Shown: positions 1-6,479 of the stretch, one piece after another
How positions within the stretch are numbered: the stretch's first letter is position 1
Layout of the letters: every line of letters starts with the position of its first letter
IMG/VR virus record: IMGVR_UViG_3300030108_001522
Location: 1-34,023 of that record
Strand: one strand, 5' to 3'
Source of the DNA: a virus
Length of the DNA: 34,023 nt
Notes under the pieces: model-generated
What the model was told of the DNA's origin: nothing
The model's database searches: none
Seen by the model: only the letters and a program-made list of their open reading frames with translations
Position numbers and translations under genes: made by a program

Positions 1-1
1 C

Positions 2-1003
2 ACAGTTGCTCTGACTATAAATTCAGCAGCTCTTGCTACATTTGGTGGCAACGTTAATTTAGGAGATGGTAAAAAAATAAGATTTGGTGCTGGTGAAGAT
101 TTACAAATAGACCACGATGGAGCAAACTCTTTCATAAACAATTTAACAGGTGCGTTTATATTAAGACAATCTCAAGATGATGGTAATTTAGCTATACAAT
201 GTGATGATGGAAGTGGTGGTGTTACAGAATATTATAGAGCTGATGGGGGTGCAGAAAAAAATTTATTTAGTAAGCTTGTAGAAGTAAATGGTCTTATAAG
301 TGCCAATGGAGATAATGCACCGACAGGAAGTGGAATAGTTATTGGAGATTATCAAACTGGTGGTTACAAATTTATTCAATCATTTGAATCACAACCTTTA
401 AGAATAAATCCATTAGGTAACAATGTATTATTTCCAGCATCAAGTGTTGCTATTGGGAACACGAGTCCACAAGCAGATTTACACGTTGGTGCTACACAAA
501 CAGTACATAGTGATTTTACAAGTGCATTTGGTAATAGTAAGTTTTTTATTCACAACGGAAATAACGGTGGTGGTGCATTTATGCAACAAGGAACTAGTTC
601 ACCAAATTTAATACTATTTGGCAAAGATACAGGTAATACTGCTGTTGTGTTTTATAATAGTGATATGAACACTTCACAGAGTTCTGTTGGTTCTATAACA
701 ACAACCTCAAGTGCAACAGCATTTAACACTTCTTCAGATTATAGATTAAAAGAAGATTTGCAAGACTTTGCAGGATTAGATATGATTTCTAATATACCTG
801 TTTATGATTTTAAATGGAAATCAAATAAAAGCAGAAGTTATGGTGTTATGGCACATGAACTAGAAAAAGTATTACCACAAGCAGTAACAGGAGAAAAAGA
901 TGCAGAAGAAATGCAATCGGTAGATTATTCTAAAATTGTTCCAGTATTATTAAAGAGTATTCAAGAATTACAACAAAGAATCAAACAATTAGAGGACAAA
1001 TAG
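2..1003 (+). CDS. Tail fibre C-terminus with peptidase S74 chaperone domain (5' partial)
   Basis: The frame is open from base 2 with no start in the window; 333 codons remain before the stop. The first part carries beta-rich fibre repeats (LQIDHDGANSF near base 101, VAIGNTSPQADLHV near base 446) of the kind seen in the large fibre at 29599. The last part is a peptidase S74 intramolecular chaperone: the motif SSDYRLKED at about 731-757 holds the expected Ser-Asp cleavage pair (Ser codon 734-736), followed by YGVMAHELEKVLPQAV and a C-terminal coiled coil ending QQRIKQLEDK. In this family the domain helps trimerise the fibre and then cuts itself off, here releasing about 89 residues. I infer this is the missing 3' end of the fibre gene at 29599, since both share a nearly identical repeat in the same register; a second paralogous fibre cannot be excluded. 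Confidence 0.88.
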   Translation, partial: TVALTINSAALATFGGNVNLGDGKKIRFGAGEDLQIDHDGANSFINNLTGAFILRQSQDDGNLAIQCDDGSGGVTEYYRADGGAEKNLFSKLVEVNGLISANGDNAPTGSGIVIGDYQTGGYKFIQSFESQPLRINPLGNNVLFPASSVAIGNTSPQADLHVGATQTVHSDFTSAFGNSKFFIHNGNNGGGAFMQQGTSSPNLILFGKDTGNTAVVFYNSDMNTSQSSVGSITTTSSATAFNTSSDYRLKEDLQDFAGLDMISNIPVYDFKWKSNKSRSYGVMAHELEKVLPQAVTGEKDAEEMQSVDYSKIVPVLLKSIQELQQRIKQLEDK

Positions 1004-1029
1004 TTACTTATATATAAATTTAACATAAA

Positions 1030-1350
1030 ATGGCAGGAAAAAAAATAAGTTATAGTTGGGTTATTAACGCTTTAGATGCCAAACTTGAATTAGATAAAAA
1101 AGCAAATGTTATTTACAATGTACATTGGGGTTATCATGCTGAAAAAGGTGATAATCATGTTAACATGATTGGTACTTACAATGTACAATATGATAAAGAT
1201 AATTTTATAGAATATGATGAATTACAAAAGTCTGACGTTATAAGTTGGCTTGAAGCTGGCTTAGATGTCGATAACATGAAAGAAAATTTATCTAGCCAAA
1301 TTGCTTTATTAGAAAAGCCAGTTGACGTAGTTTTGCGTCCTGACTGGTAA
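1030..1350 (+). CDS. Small conserved phage protein, DUF7936-like
   Basis: A 106-residue soluble protein beginning MAGKKISYSWVINALD. The pattern of a tryptophan near the start, a VHW segment (VIYNVHWGYHAE), a GTYNVQYD strand, then a helix with DVISWLEAGLD resembles the small beta-rich DUF7936-type proteins I know from beside phage tail fibres; this is a remembered resemblance only. No signal peptide or membrane segment is visible. It lies 26 bases after the tail fibre stop and probably shares its transcript. The start is the first ATG, after the A/T-rich leader TATATAAATTTAACATAAA. A structural or tail-associated role is likely from position, but the function is unknown. Confidence 0.7.
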   Translation: MAGKKISYSWVINALDAKLELDKKANVIYNVHWGYHAEKGDNHVNMIGTYNVQYDKDNFIEYDELQKSDVISWLEAGLDVDNMKENLSSQIALLEKPVDVVLRPDW

Positions 1351-1363
1351 TTTACTATATTTG
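1331..1363 (+). promoter_or_regulatory. Bacteroidota-type promoter before the lysis genes
   Basis: TTTTG at 1331-1335 and TATATTTG at 1356-1363 are separated by 20 bases. They match the known Bacteroidota sigma-70 consensus (TTTG near -33, TANNTTTG near -7). Transcription would start close to 1370, giving a leader of about ten bases before the ATG at 1381. The -33 element lies inside the end of the previous gene. Seen in sequence; activity is inferred. Confidence 0.5.
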
Positions 1364-1380
1364 ATTTTAAATCTAATATT

Positions 1381-1614
1381 ATGAATAAAATTAAAGAAGA
1401 AGAATTAAATCAAATACTTGACATGCAAAAAAAGTTTGCTGCTGTTAGAAATGACTTAGGTGTCTTAGTAATTAGAAAACAAGAATTACTTAAAGCACAA
1501 GACGTTTTAGTTGAAGAAAATCAAAACATCATGAAAGGCCTTGAAGATATTTATGGTAAAGTAAACATAAATTTAGAAGATGGCTCTTATGAAGAAATAA
1601 AAGAAGAAAAATAA
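1381..1614 (+). CDS. Small coiled-coil protein, function unknown
   Basis: A 77-residue, highly charged, probably all-helical protein (MNKIKEEELNQILDMQKK at the start, KEEK at the end). Heptad-like spacing of hydrophobic residues through residues 5-55 suggests a coiled coil. There is no membrane segment. Comparable short coiled-coil proteins are common between fibre and lysis genes of Bacteroidota phages, but I do not know a function. It follows the promoter at 1331-1363 and is the first gene of the lysis run; the next gene begins 10 bases after its stop. The ATG is preceded by AAATCTAATATT, a leader motif shared with several late genes here. Confidence 0.65.
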   Translation: MNKIKEEELNQILDMQKKFAAVRNDLGVLVIRKQELLKAQDVLVEENQNIMKGLEDIYGKVNINLEDGSYEEIKEEK

Positions 1615-1623
1615 TCTAATAAT

Positions 1624-1911
1624 ATGAAGAAGCCAAGTGAGATAGGTGAAGACACAAAACTAACTTTAGATTTAAAAACTATTGGTATTGTCATAGCTGG
1701 AGCAGTTTCACTTGCCTTGATGTACACAGATTTAAATTCTGAGATAGATGTTGCTAAAGAATTACCTAAACCAGAATTAACAAGAACAGAGTATGATTTA
1801 AAAGACCAACTAATTAGGGAAACTATAGAAAATACTGCAGAACAAGTAAAAGAAAACTCAGAAAAACTAGATAAAATAGATGAAAAATTATATGAAATTA
1901 TACAAAAATGA
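1624..1911 (+). CDS. Single-pass membrane protein in the lysis cassette
   Basis: A 95-residue protein with one clear hydrophobic segment (about residues 18-34, IGIVIAGAVSLALMY inside it) near the N-terminus, followed by a long charged helix with coiled-coil character (residues 55-95). The topology, one membrane anchor and a long soluble tail, fits an accessory lysis protein such as a spanin-like or holin-associated protein, but no family is recognised. Its stop overlaps the next ATG (ATGA at 1908-1911), so the two genes are probably translationally coupled. It sits just upstream of the exported thioredoxin-like protein and the endolysin. Confidence 0.65.
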   Translation: MKKPSEIGEDTKLTLDLKTIGIVIAGAVSLALMYTDLNSEIDVAKELPKPELTRTEYDLKDQLIRETIENTAEQVKENSEKLDKIDEKLYEIIQK

Positions 1912-2243
1912 AACAAATATTTGTCCTCATTGCGTTATTTGTATATGCAATCGCTAGTACGCAAGAGTACACAGTTTTACACATAAATAGTTCTTGGAAT
2001 TATAAGAATGATTATAAGCATTTGAATAAACTAAAAGGTGCTAAAATTGTAACCGCATTACTTGAGGAACAAAAAGCAAGTATAAAAAATCAAATTAAAT
2101 CAGTTCCTGTAATATTTATATATAGAGATAGAAATTTAGTTGGTAGATGGGATGGTGGTATATCATTATCTATAGACGTACCTGTATCAGAACTACAAGA
2201 AGTTATAAATAGCAGTAGATTTCGTAGAGTTTCAACAAATTGA
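1908..2243 (+). CDS. Exported thioredoxin-like protein lacking the active-site cysteines
   Basis: A 111-residue protein with an N-terminal signal peptide (MKQIFVLIALFVYAIAS, cleavage probably near residues 17-19). The mature part looks like a short thioredoxin fold: a first strand YTVLHINSSW, then where thioredoxins carry WCxxC the sequence reads W30-N-Y-K-N34, and later SVPVIFIYRD with Pro67 in the place of the family's cis-proline, followed by GRWDGG. There is no cysteine in the protein, so redox catalysis is excluded; a binding or chaperone-like role outside the cytoplasm is inferred. It lies between a membrane protein and the endolysin with ATGA coupling to the former, suggesting a role in lysis or in the cell envelope. 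The fold call rests on motif reading only. Confidence 0.6.
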   Translation: MKQIFVLIALFVYAIASTQEYTVLHINSSWNYKNDYKHLNKLKGAKIVTALLEEQKASIKNQIKSVPVIFIYRDRNLVGRWDGGISLSIDVPVSELQEVINSSRFRRVSTN

Positions 2244-2249
2244 TAAGTT

Positions 2250-2720
2250 ATGATTTCAGAACATATATCCGAGAAAGAAGCAACTAAAAGTGTTACAGCA
2301 CTTAGATTAGGCATAGACAACACACCAAACGGAAATGCACTTGGTAATATGAAACTGCTTGCTCATTGGTTGTTCGAACCACTTAGAGAATGGGTAGGTG
2401 GCCCAATAAAGATTACAAGCTTTTATAGAAGTCCAGAATTATGTATTGCTATAGGTTCTAAGACCAGCAGTCAACATACATGCAAAAACGGAGCTGCAAT
2501 AGATATAGATGATGTATATGGTTACAAAACAAATGCTGAGATGTTTTATTATATAAAAGAACATCTTGATTTTGACCAAATGATATGGGAGTTTGGCAAC
2601 GAAGAAAATCCAGATTGGTTACATATTAGTTATGTAAGTGAAAGTAAAAACAGAAATAAAATACTTAAGGCCGTAAGACATGACGGTAAAATTAAATATA
2701 TAGATATAACAAATGCCTAA
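2250..2720 (+). CDS. Endolysin: peptidase M15-type peptidoglycan peptidase
   Basis: A 156-residue enzyme of the zinc-dependent M15 family (D-Ala-D-Ala carboxypeptidase or endopeptidase type), which cuts peptide stems of peptidoglycan at the end of infection. The zinc ligands are visible in order: His76 in SSQH, Asp85 in AAIDID, and His125 in PDWLHIS. SFYRSPEL (residues 57-64) is the usual conserved segment before them. The length fits single-domain phage M15_3 endolysins. No signal peptide is seen, so export needs the holin encoded next (2713-3174), whose start overlaps this stop by eight bases. Start chosen at the first ATG, six bases after the previous stop. Confidence 0.85.
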   Translation: MISEHISEKEATKSVTALRLGIDNTPNGNALGNMKLLAHWLFEPLREWVGGPIKITSFYRSPELCIAIGSKTSSQHTCKNGAAIDIDDVYGYKTNAEMFYYIKEHLDFDQMIWEFGNEENPDWLHISYVSESKNRNKILKAVRHDGKIKYIDITNA

Positions 2721-3174
2721 AAAGAAATTTAAAGATACAACAGTAGGTAAAATGTTACTAGGAGCTGCAGGCCTAGTAAATCCAACATTAGGAAGCGTAT
2801 TACAGGGAGTAACATCTCCTAAAGAAGCTATTGCAGAAATAACTAAATCTAAGATACCTAATGAAGAAAAAATTAAATTACAACAACTTATTTACGAACA
2901 ACAAAACAAAGAGATGGAAGCTGTTACAAACAGATGGCAAGCTGATGCATCAAGTGATAGTTGGCTTAGCAAAAATGTTCGTCCTCTTATCCTTGTTTGG
3001 TGCATTGTGGTATTTAGCTTTGCTGGTATATTGGACTCTATTGATTCAATACCTTTTCACATAGGAGAAGTTTGGAACGATACATTTGAGAAAGTTATGA
3101 TGGCTTGCGTTTTAGCTTATTTTGGTGGCAGGACTACAGAAAAAGCTACAAGTATATTTAAGAGTAATGGCTAG
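2713..3174 (+). CDS. Holin, 3TM/GTA-type
   Basis: A 153-residue protein resembling the family called holin of 3TMs (gene-transfer-agent release type). Recognisable features are the basic N-terminus with a weak hydrophobic stretch, a charged middle, the motif NRWQADASSDSWLSKNVRP (73-91), a membrane segment at about 91-108, a second at about 127-138, and the closing YFGGRTTEK. Holins of this kind accumulate in the inner membrane and open it for the endolysin. It overlaps the endolysin gene by eight bases and the following tiny basic gene also overlaps its end, so the lysis genes appear to be cotranscribed and coupled. Confidence 0.8.
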   Translation: MPKKKFKDTTVGKMLLGAAGLVNPTLGSVLQGVTSPKEAIAEITKSKIPNEEKIKLQQLIYEQQNKEMEAVTNRWQADASSDSWLSKNVRPLILVWCIVVFSFAGILDSIDSIPFHIGEVWNDTFEKVMMACVLAYFGGRTTEKATSIFKSNG

Positions 3175-3304
3175 GAAAAGAAACGAAGTAGCTATATATA
3201 AATCTAAATCACGCAAAAGAAAAGGCATACACGCCAAAACAAAATCGAGTAAAGTTAAGCACAGTAAAAATTATAAAAAAAGATATAAAGGACAAGGTAG
3301 ATAA
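3167..3304 (+). CDS. Tiny, very basic protein
   Basis: A 45-residue protein dominated by Lys, Arg and Ser (MARKRNEVAIYKSKSRKRK at the start, NYKKRYKGQGR at the end). The ATG at 3167 overlaps the end of the holin gene by eight bases; a longer reading from 3122 would only extend into the holin frame and is less likely. Proteins with the same KGIHxKTKxSK...SKNYKKxYxGQG pattern are familiar from marine phages. The composition suggests nucleic-acid binding, as in a DNA-condensing or RNA-binding role, but this is inference. It is the last gene before the terminator at 3412-3443. Confidence 0.7.
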   Translation: MARKRNEVAIYKSKSRKRKGIHAKTKSSKVKHSKNYKKRYKGQGR

Positions 3305-3317
3305 TAATATTTATGTC

Positions 3318-3366
3318 CTTTATGAATTTAATAGGTATTTTTTTATATCTTTATGAATTCAATAGG
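3318..3366 (+). repeat. Two 18-bp direct repeats in the intergenic region
   Basis: CTTTATGAATTTAATAGG at 3318-3335 recurs as CTTTATGAATTCAATAGG at 3349-3366 with one mismatch and a 31-base offset. They lie after the last lysis gene and before the terminator. Their role is unknown; similar AATTYAATA pairs occur at 13021-13042 and 15275-15300. Confidence 0.7.
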
Positions 3367-3411
3367 GTGTTACTAAATATCCATTGATTTCTTTGTTTTC
3401 ATTGTTTGAAA

Positions 3412-3443
3412 GGGGTAACATAAAATTGTTGCCCTTTTTTTTT
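3412..3443 (+). terminator. Rho-independent terminator ending the tail/lysis transcript
   Basis: GGGTAACA (3413-3420) pairs with TGTTGCCC (3427-3434, one G-U) around a six-base loop, followed directly by nine T residues (3435-3443). This closes the late transcript that includes the fibre and lysis genes and isolates it from the DNA-metabolism operon. Confidence 0.9.
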
Positions 3444-3470
3444 GCATCTGACATTTTTTGTATATATTAG
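3441..3470 (+). promoter_or_regulatory. Promoter of the DNA-metabolism operon
   Basis: TTTG at 3441-3444 and TATATTAG at 3463-3470 are separated by 18 bases and match the Bacteroidota promoter pattern with one mismatch in the -7 element. The expected start of transcription falls almost on the ATG at 3475, implying a leaderless or nearly leaderless message. The spacer carries CATCTGACA, which is also found before the gene at 15303. The -33 element overlaps the T-tract of the preceding terminator. Confidence 0.5.
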
Positions 3471-3474
3471 CACC

Positions 3475-4056
3475 ATGAAAAATCTACAAAGTAAATTGGT
3501 GGCTATTCAATCGAGTTTGAAAGCACCTAAAAATCAAAGGAACAACTTTGGTAATTATAATTATAGAAGTTGTGAAGATATATTAGAAGCAGTAAAACCT
3601 TTACTAAAAAAAGAAGGTTTATTGTTGACAATATCTGATTTTGTAAACAACGAGCCTTTATATGTTGTAGCTACAGTTACAATTAGTGATGGTACAGATT
3701 CTATAAGTGTAAATGCTCAAGCTGGTATAGACCCTAGTAAAAAAGGAATGGACATAGCACAATGTTTTGGTGCATCGTCCAGTTATGCTAGAAAGTATGC
3801 TTTAAACGGTTTATTTTTAATAGACGACACAAAGGATGCAGATGCAACAAATACTCACTCTAAGAGCTCTAAAACAAGCTCTAAATGGACACAGACAACC
3901 ACTCAAACATTAGATGTTGATAAAGAGTGGTTAGCTAAAACAGGTAAGTATTTTGAAAATGCAAAAAAGGCTTTACAGTCAAACAAGATAACGATGTCTG
4001 ATGTAAGGCAAAAATACAAAGTAAGTAAAGAAGTTGAAAAATTATTAACAAGTTAA
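3475..4056 (+). CDS. erf: ERF-family single-strand annealing protein
   Basis: A 193-residue protein of the ERF family, which anneals complementary single strands during phage recombination and replication. The family signature GASSSYARKYALNGLF lies at residues 99-114 and is followed by the conserved acidic stretch LIDDTKDAD. The N-terminal LVAIQSSLKAPKNQ and YNYRSCEDILEAVKPLL segments are also typical. A low-complexity Ser/Thr linker (residues 125-150) leads to a short C-terminal helical region. I chose ATG 3475; an upstream TTG at 3442 would lie in the terminator and promoter. A RecE-like exonuclease at 8501-9274 is its natural partner. It is the first gene after the operon promoter. Confidence 0.92.
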   Translation: MKNLQSKLVAIQSSLKAPKNQRNNFGNYNYRSCEDILEAVKPLLKKEGLLLTISDFVNNEPLYVVATVTISDGTDSISVNAQAGIDPSKKGMDIAQCFGASSSYARKYALNGLFLIDDTKDADATNTHSKSSKTSSKWTQTTTQTLDVDKEWLAKTGKYFENAKKALQSNKITMSDVRQKYKVSKEVEKLLTS

Positions 4057-4058
4057 AT

Positions 4059-4304
4059 ATGAATGAAAAAAAGTATGTAGGTTCTGGAAGACAAGTAAAG
4101 AACTACGATTTAATAAATTTTACTATAGCAGAAGATAAGACCAAAGATTCATGGATTGAATACAATGGTAGAAGGTTTCTTAAGCTAAGCATTGGCAAGA
4201 AAAAAGAAGTTGACCAATATGGCAAAACTCACACAGTATGGATTGATGAGTATGTGCCAGAGCAGAAAACAGAGAGCAAGGTAGAAACCGACTTGCCATT
4301 CTAA
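4059..4304 (+). CDS. Small probable single-stranded DNA-binding-like protein with an SSB-type tail
   Basis: An 81-residue protein starting two bases after the ERF gene. It is rich in aromatic and basic residues in short strand-like segments (NYDLINFTIAED, GRRFLKLSIGKKKEVD, THTVWIDEYVP) and ends in ETDLPF. Bacterial SSB proteins end in an acidic tip of the form DDxIPF or similar, which docks replication and repair partners, so this tail suggests an SSB-like or SSB-mimicking role. The family recurs next to ERF or SSB genes in Bacteroidota phages as I recall. No full OB fold can be proven by eye, so function is inferred from tail and neighbours. Confidence 0.6.
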   Translation: MNEKKYVGSGRQVKNYDLINFTIAEDKTKDSWIEYNGRRFLKLSIGKKKEVDQYGKTHTVWIDEYVPEQKTESKVETDLPF

Positions 4305-4317
4305 ACAAACAATCATA

Positions 4318-4376
4318 AGCACTCAGCACATATTTTTCATAGGTTTCATATTATTTAGTTGTTTTTGCTGAGTGTT
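4318..4376 (+). repeat. Long-loop inverted repeat before the winged-helix gene
   Basis: CACTCAGCA at 4320-4328 is perfectly complementary to TGCTGAGTG at 4366-4374; A4318-T4376 and G4319-T4375 extend it to 11 pairs. The 37-base loop is T-rich. There is no T-tract directly after the stem, so it is not a standard terminator. It may be an attenuator, an mRNA structure controlling 4393, or a protein-binding site. Confidence 0.5.
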
Positions 4377-4392
4377 TGTGATTTATAAAACT

Positions 4393-4686
4393 ATGAATAA
4401 CAGATACTTAAATATTAATTTAAATTTTATGAATACTAATTTAACAATACCTGAAACGGTTGTATTATCGTACATAGAAGGGCTATCAAGAAAAAAAGGT
4501 TTTTGCTATGCTTCAAATAAATCTATTTGTGGTGCGCTTAAAATGAATGATAGAACTTTGTATAGGGTTTTAAACAAATTAGAAGACAAAGAATACATAA
4601 AAAGAGTAACTAAAAGTGTTGGCAATGGTGGTAAAGAAAGAAAGATTTTTGTAAGCCCAGATGTCAAACTTGTCAGTTCCTTATAA
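4393..4686 (+). CDS. Winged-helix DNA-binding protein (regulator or replication initiator)
   Basis: A 97-residue protein with a winged helix-turn-helix: LTIPETVVLSYIEGLSRKKG, then YASNKSICGALKMNDRTLYR as the likely helix-turn-helix, then VLNKLEDKEYIKRVTKS leading to a GGKERKIFV wing. Similar small proteins act in phages as replication organisers or transcription regulators. ATG 4393 was chosen over the GTG at 4372, which lies inside an inverted repeat. Its stop overlaps the first of three palindromic repeats (4685-4746) that precede the primase-helicase, and the same palindrome recurs at 15539-15604. I infer that this protein is the best candidate to bind them, either as operators or as origin iterons. 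Confidence 0.75.
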   Translation: MNNRYLNINLNFMNTNLTIPETVVLSYIEGLSRKKGFCYASNKSICGALKMNDRTLYRVLNKLEDKEYIKRVTKSVGNGGKERKIFVSPDVKLVSSL

Positions 4687-4746
4687 TACATAGTGTAATA
4701 TATAATATATATATAATACATAGTGTATTATAAAACATAGTGTAAA
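4685..4746 (+). repeat. Three palindromic repeats before the primase-helicase (operator or iteron cluster)
   Basis: Three 15-bp units share the core ACATAGTGTA: AATACATAGTGTAAT (4685-4699), AATACATAGTGTATT (4715-4729, a perfect 6-bp inverted repeat around TAG) and AAAACATAGTGTAAA (4732-4746). Their centres are 30 and 17 bases apart. The last ends two bases before the ATG at 4749. The same unit occurs four times at 15539-15604. Confidence 0.85.
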
Positions 4747-4748
4747 CA

Positions 4749-6479
4749 ATGAAACAAGAATTTAATAACATTGGTGTTTATCCAAAGGGTAATAAAACAC
4801 AACAAAAGGTAACTTGCCCTAATTGTTTTAAAATAGGCAAAAAACATTATAAAGATTTGTGTTTAAGTATTAACTTAGATACAGGTCTTTATAATTGCCA
4901 TAAATGTGGATGGAAGGGCTGTGTAAAACCAAAGGATAATTATATGCCAATAAAACAATATACTAAACCAAAAAAAAATAATCTACAGAAAATAAATCAA
5001 ATAGGTTTAGAGTTTCTACAAAAAAGAGGTATTACAAAAGAAGTCATACAGGCAAATAAAATTATTAGCACAAAAGATGGACAAAGTATTGTTTTTCCAT
5101 ATTTCAAAGACAATGAACTAATTAATTATAAAACAAGAGGACTTGCAAAAAAAACATTTACACAAAGTAAAGATAGTTTGCCAATCATATACAATTATGA
5201 TAGAGTAAAGAATGAAAAACTAATTATTATTTGTGAAGGCGAAATGGACTCTTTGAGTTGGGAAGTTGCTGGTATTACTTGGCATACTTCTGTAAACATG
5301 GGTGCGCCAAACATAAAAGATAAAAACTTAGATAAAAAATTAGAATGTATATCTAATTGTTACGAAGTATTTGAACAGGCTGAAAGAGTTTATATAGCAA
5401 CAGATAATGATGACAATGGTAGATATTTAGAAGAAGAACTCGTAAGAAGATTTGGTGCAGAAAAATGTAAGATAGTAAATTTAAAACCTCATAAAGATGC
5501 AAACGAAGTTTTACTTAAGGAAGGCATAGAATCACTAAAGCAAAGAGTAAGAGATGCTCATGACCCAAAACTAGAAGGTATATTTACTATTGATGATATT
5601 TATGATAGCATGATTGATAGTTACAGGAATGGTCAAGAGAGAGGTAGTACAACACATATCAGTTTAATAGACAATGCTTGGACTTGGAGAATAGGAGAAG
5701 TAAATATATGGACGGGTTATCAGAATGAAGGCAAGAGTATGTTTTTAGGCCAACTATCTCTACTAAAGGCATTTCATGATGGTTGGAAGTTTGGTGTGTT
5801 CAGTCCAGAAAATATGCCTATAAATGATTTCTATAGTGATTTAATAGAATCATACATTGGCAAAAGCGCAGACCCTTTTTATAGTAAAAACTACATGAAT
5901 GAAAAAGAATTTAGAGAAGGTCTTGAGTTTATGAAAAAACACTTCTTTGTAATTTATCCAAAAAAAAGTTATAAATTAGATGACATCTTTGACAGAGCTA
6001 AGTTTTTAGTAAAGACAAAAGGTATTCGTTCTTTGATAATAGACCCTTATAATACAGTTCAACATCGTATGCAAATGGGAGAGAGAGAAGATTTATATAT
6101 CAGTAGATTTATGAGTCAACTAAAAAGATTTGCAGTTGAAAATAAAATATCAGTACATTTGGTTGCGCATCAAGTTACACCTCAAAAAGATGACAACAAC
6201 AGATATTATAAACCAGATGTCAACCGAATCAAAGGTGGAGGTACTTTTGCTGATAAGTGTGATAATTGTCTATTTATTTGGAGACCAAATAGAGCATTAG
6301 ATTTTTCTGATACCAGAGTTATATTTGGCAGTCAAAAGATTAAGAAACAAAAACTTGTAGGTTATCCACAAGAGATACATGGTATAACATACGACAGGAA
6401 GTCAAGCCGATATTATTTTAACAATGAAACCCCTTTTGTTGAAATAGATAAATACAGGTGCGACTTAAAGCAAGAGTAG
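4749..6479 (+). CDS. Primase-helicase fusion, T7 gp4-like
   Basis: A 576-residue replication protein combining an RNA primase and a hexameric helicase. In order: a zinc-binding motif with CPNC (C23, C26) and CHKC (C50, C53); a TOPRIM core with ICEGEMDSLS (E163, D167) and YIATDNDDNG (D219, D221); then a RecA-like helicase with Walker A GYQNEGKS (323-330), Walker B SLIIDP (428-433), the motif VAHQVTP (472-478) and IKGGGTFADKCDN (494-506). The length equals that of T7 gp4 and related proteins. It should unwind the fork and prime the lagging strand; no DNA polymerase gene is seen in the window, so it probably works with the host polymerase. The ATG is two bases after the palindrome cluster 4685-4746, so its expression is probably controlled there. 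Confidence 0.95.
   Translation: MKQEFNNIGVYPKGNKTQQKVTCPNCFKIGKKHYKDLCLSINLDTGLYNCHKCGWKGCVKPKDNYMPIKQYTKPKKNNLQKINQIGLEFLQKRGITKEVIQANKIISTKDGQSIVFPYFKDNELINYKTRGLAKKTFTQSKDSLPIIYNYDRVKNEKLIIICEGEMDSLSWEVAGITWHTSVNMGAPNIKDKNLDKKLECISNCYEVFEQAERVYIATDNDDNGRYLEEELVRRFGAEKCKIVNLKPHKDANEVLLKEGIESLKQRVRDAHDPKLEGIFTIDDIYDSMIDSYRNGQERGSTTHISLIDNAWTWRIGEVNIWTGYQNEGKSMFLGQLSLLKAFHDGWKFGVFSPENMPINDFYSDLIESYIGKSADPFYSKNYMNEKEFREGLEFMKKHFFVIYPKKSYKLDDIFDRAKFLVKTKGIRSLIIDPYNTVQHRMQMGEREDLYISRFMSQLKRFAVENKISVHLVAHQVTPQKDDNNRYYKPDVNRIKGGGTFADKCDNCLFIWRPNRALDFSDTRVIFGSQKIKKQKLVGYPQEIHGITYDRKSSRYYFNNETPFVEIDKYRCDLKQE

Noticed and set aside
1-109. Direct terminal repeat proving a closed circular genome
   Set aside because: The copies differ at four positions, diverge after base 109, and joining the ends breaks the fibre frame; they are paralogous repeat units.
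503-513. TACATAGTGAT in the fibre gene as another operator copy
   Set aside because: Only one half of the palindrome matches and it is within coding repeats; probably chance.
3442-3474. TTG start giving an 11-residue extension of the ERF protein
   Set aside because: It lies in the terminator T-tract and promoter; the ERF family begins at the ATG 3475 segment.
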